A stretch of 64,000 nucleotides of DNA from positions 30,085,690 through 30,149,689 of the forward strand of contig NC_065549.1 of the NCBI RefSeq assembly GCF_022605725.1. Reading direction: 5' to 3'. A program made the position numbers and the translations under genes. The notes beneath the pieces were generated by a model. The model ran no database searches. It was not told where the DNA came from and was given only the letters and a program-made list of their open reading frames with translations. The DNA is from Anthonomus grandis grandis. Lineage: Eukaryota > Arthropoda > Insecta > Coleoptera > Curculionidae. Position 1 is the stretch's first letter. Every line of letters begins with the position of its first letter. This document shows, piece after piece, positions 63,690-64,000 of this stretch.

Positions 63690-64000
63690 AAACCCTATGT
63701 AAAAAAATCAAGGGGTCTTATGTCAGGAAATTTTTCCGGCCATCTTACTGGTCCCAGGATGCCTATCAACTTGTTGGGAAATTCGTTATTTAAAAATTCT
63801 GTAATAAACCGTCCATCATATGAAGGAGCACAGTCTTGTTGGAAATACAAGCTTTGCAGGGAAACTACTGGTTTCATAAGTGCGCTACGTTAATTGGTAA
63901 GGGGTTCAAATATCTCTCGAAATTTAATTTCTTATTAAAAAAAGGGCCCAATTACGTGGGTACCCAGAATACCTAACCAGGTGTTAAACCTAACTTGACA
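63690..64000 (-). pseudogene. DD41D-type transposase fragment at the window edge
   Basis: From the right edge on the minus strand, VRFNTWLGILGTHVIGPFF can be read. The frame 63877-63695 follows with LYFQQDCAPSYDG (second Asp), EFLNNEFPNKLIG and PVRWPEKFPDIRPLDFFT (third Asp). A stop follows FFT, and the last residues before it differ from the usual FLWG. The 5' part lies outside the window. Confidence 0.82.

Overview
The window looks like nuclear DNA of an insect. It is AT-rich, has spliced genes with GT-AG introns, and carries insect-type transposons (mariner, Tc1, pogo/Tigger, piggyBac, DIRS, BEL/Pao). A beetle is plausible from the repeat mix, but that is inference. I see no rRNA, tRNA or CRISPR array.

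Only one host gene is convincing: the 3' two thirds of MMS19, a HEAT-repeat subunit of the cytosolic iron-sulfur targeting complex. It runs on the + strand from 2803 to 26205 in eight exons whose splice phases all agree and which together encode 718 residues. The N-terminal exons lie upstream of the window. Its long introns are packed with decayed transposons: an IR/DR Tc1 element (4346-5805), a second Tc1 (11469-12683), a deleted mariner (14540-15268), fragments of a transposase family with a 41-residue spacing between the last two catalytic Asp residues, a Gypsy-like gag remnant and several MITEs.

From 26.2 kb to the end I find only mobile DNA. A DIRS-type tyrosine-recombinase retroelement (27513-31298) has lost most of its reverse transcriptase to a piggyBac fragment and carries a 211-bp tandem duplication. 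It is followed by a truncated pogo element, a CACTA/Tnp2-like element split by a near-intact mariner (36290-37574), and a pogo-like element with a PHD-like finger (39752-42493).

Next is a nested BEL/Pao complex. An old, broken BEL/Pao element (42594-56247) carries in its 5' LTR a full-length BEL/Pao element (42739-49588) with two LTRs that read identical and one open 1767-codon gag-pol frame. In its integrase region the old element carries a second pogo/PHD element (52289-55076) flanked by a TA duplication.

The last part holds a Tc1-like element broken by a DD41D mariner relative (56658-57964), a Tigger element whose transposase keeps a PCNA-binding motif (59018-61215), and a transposase fragment that runs off the right edge. 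The window is therefore one conserved repair/iron-sulfur gene embedded in several generations of transposons, and insertion order can be read at several places.
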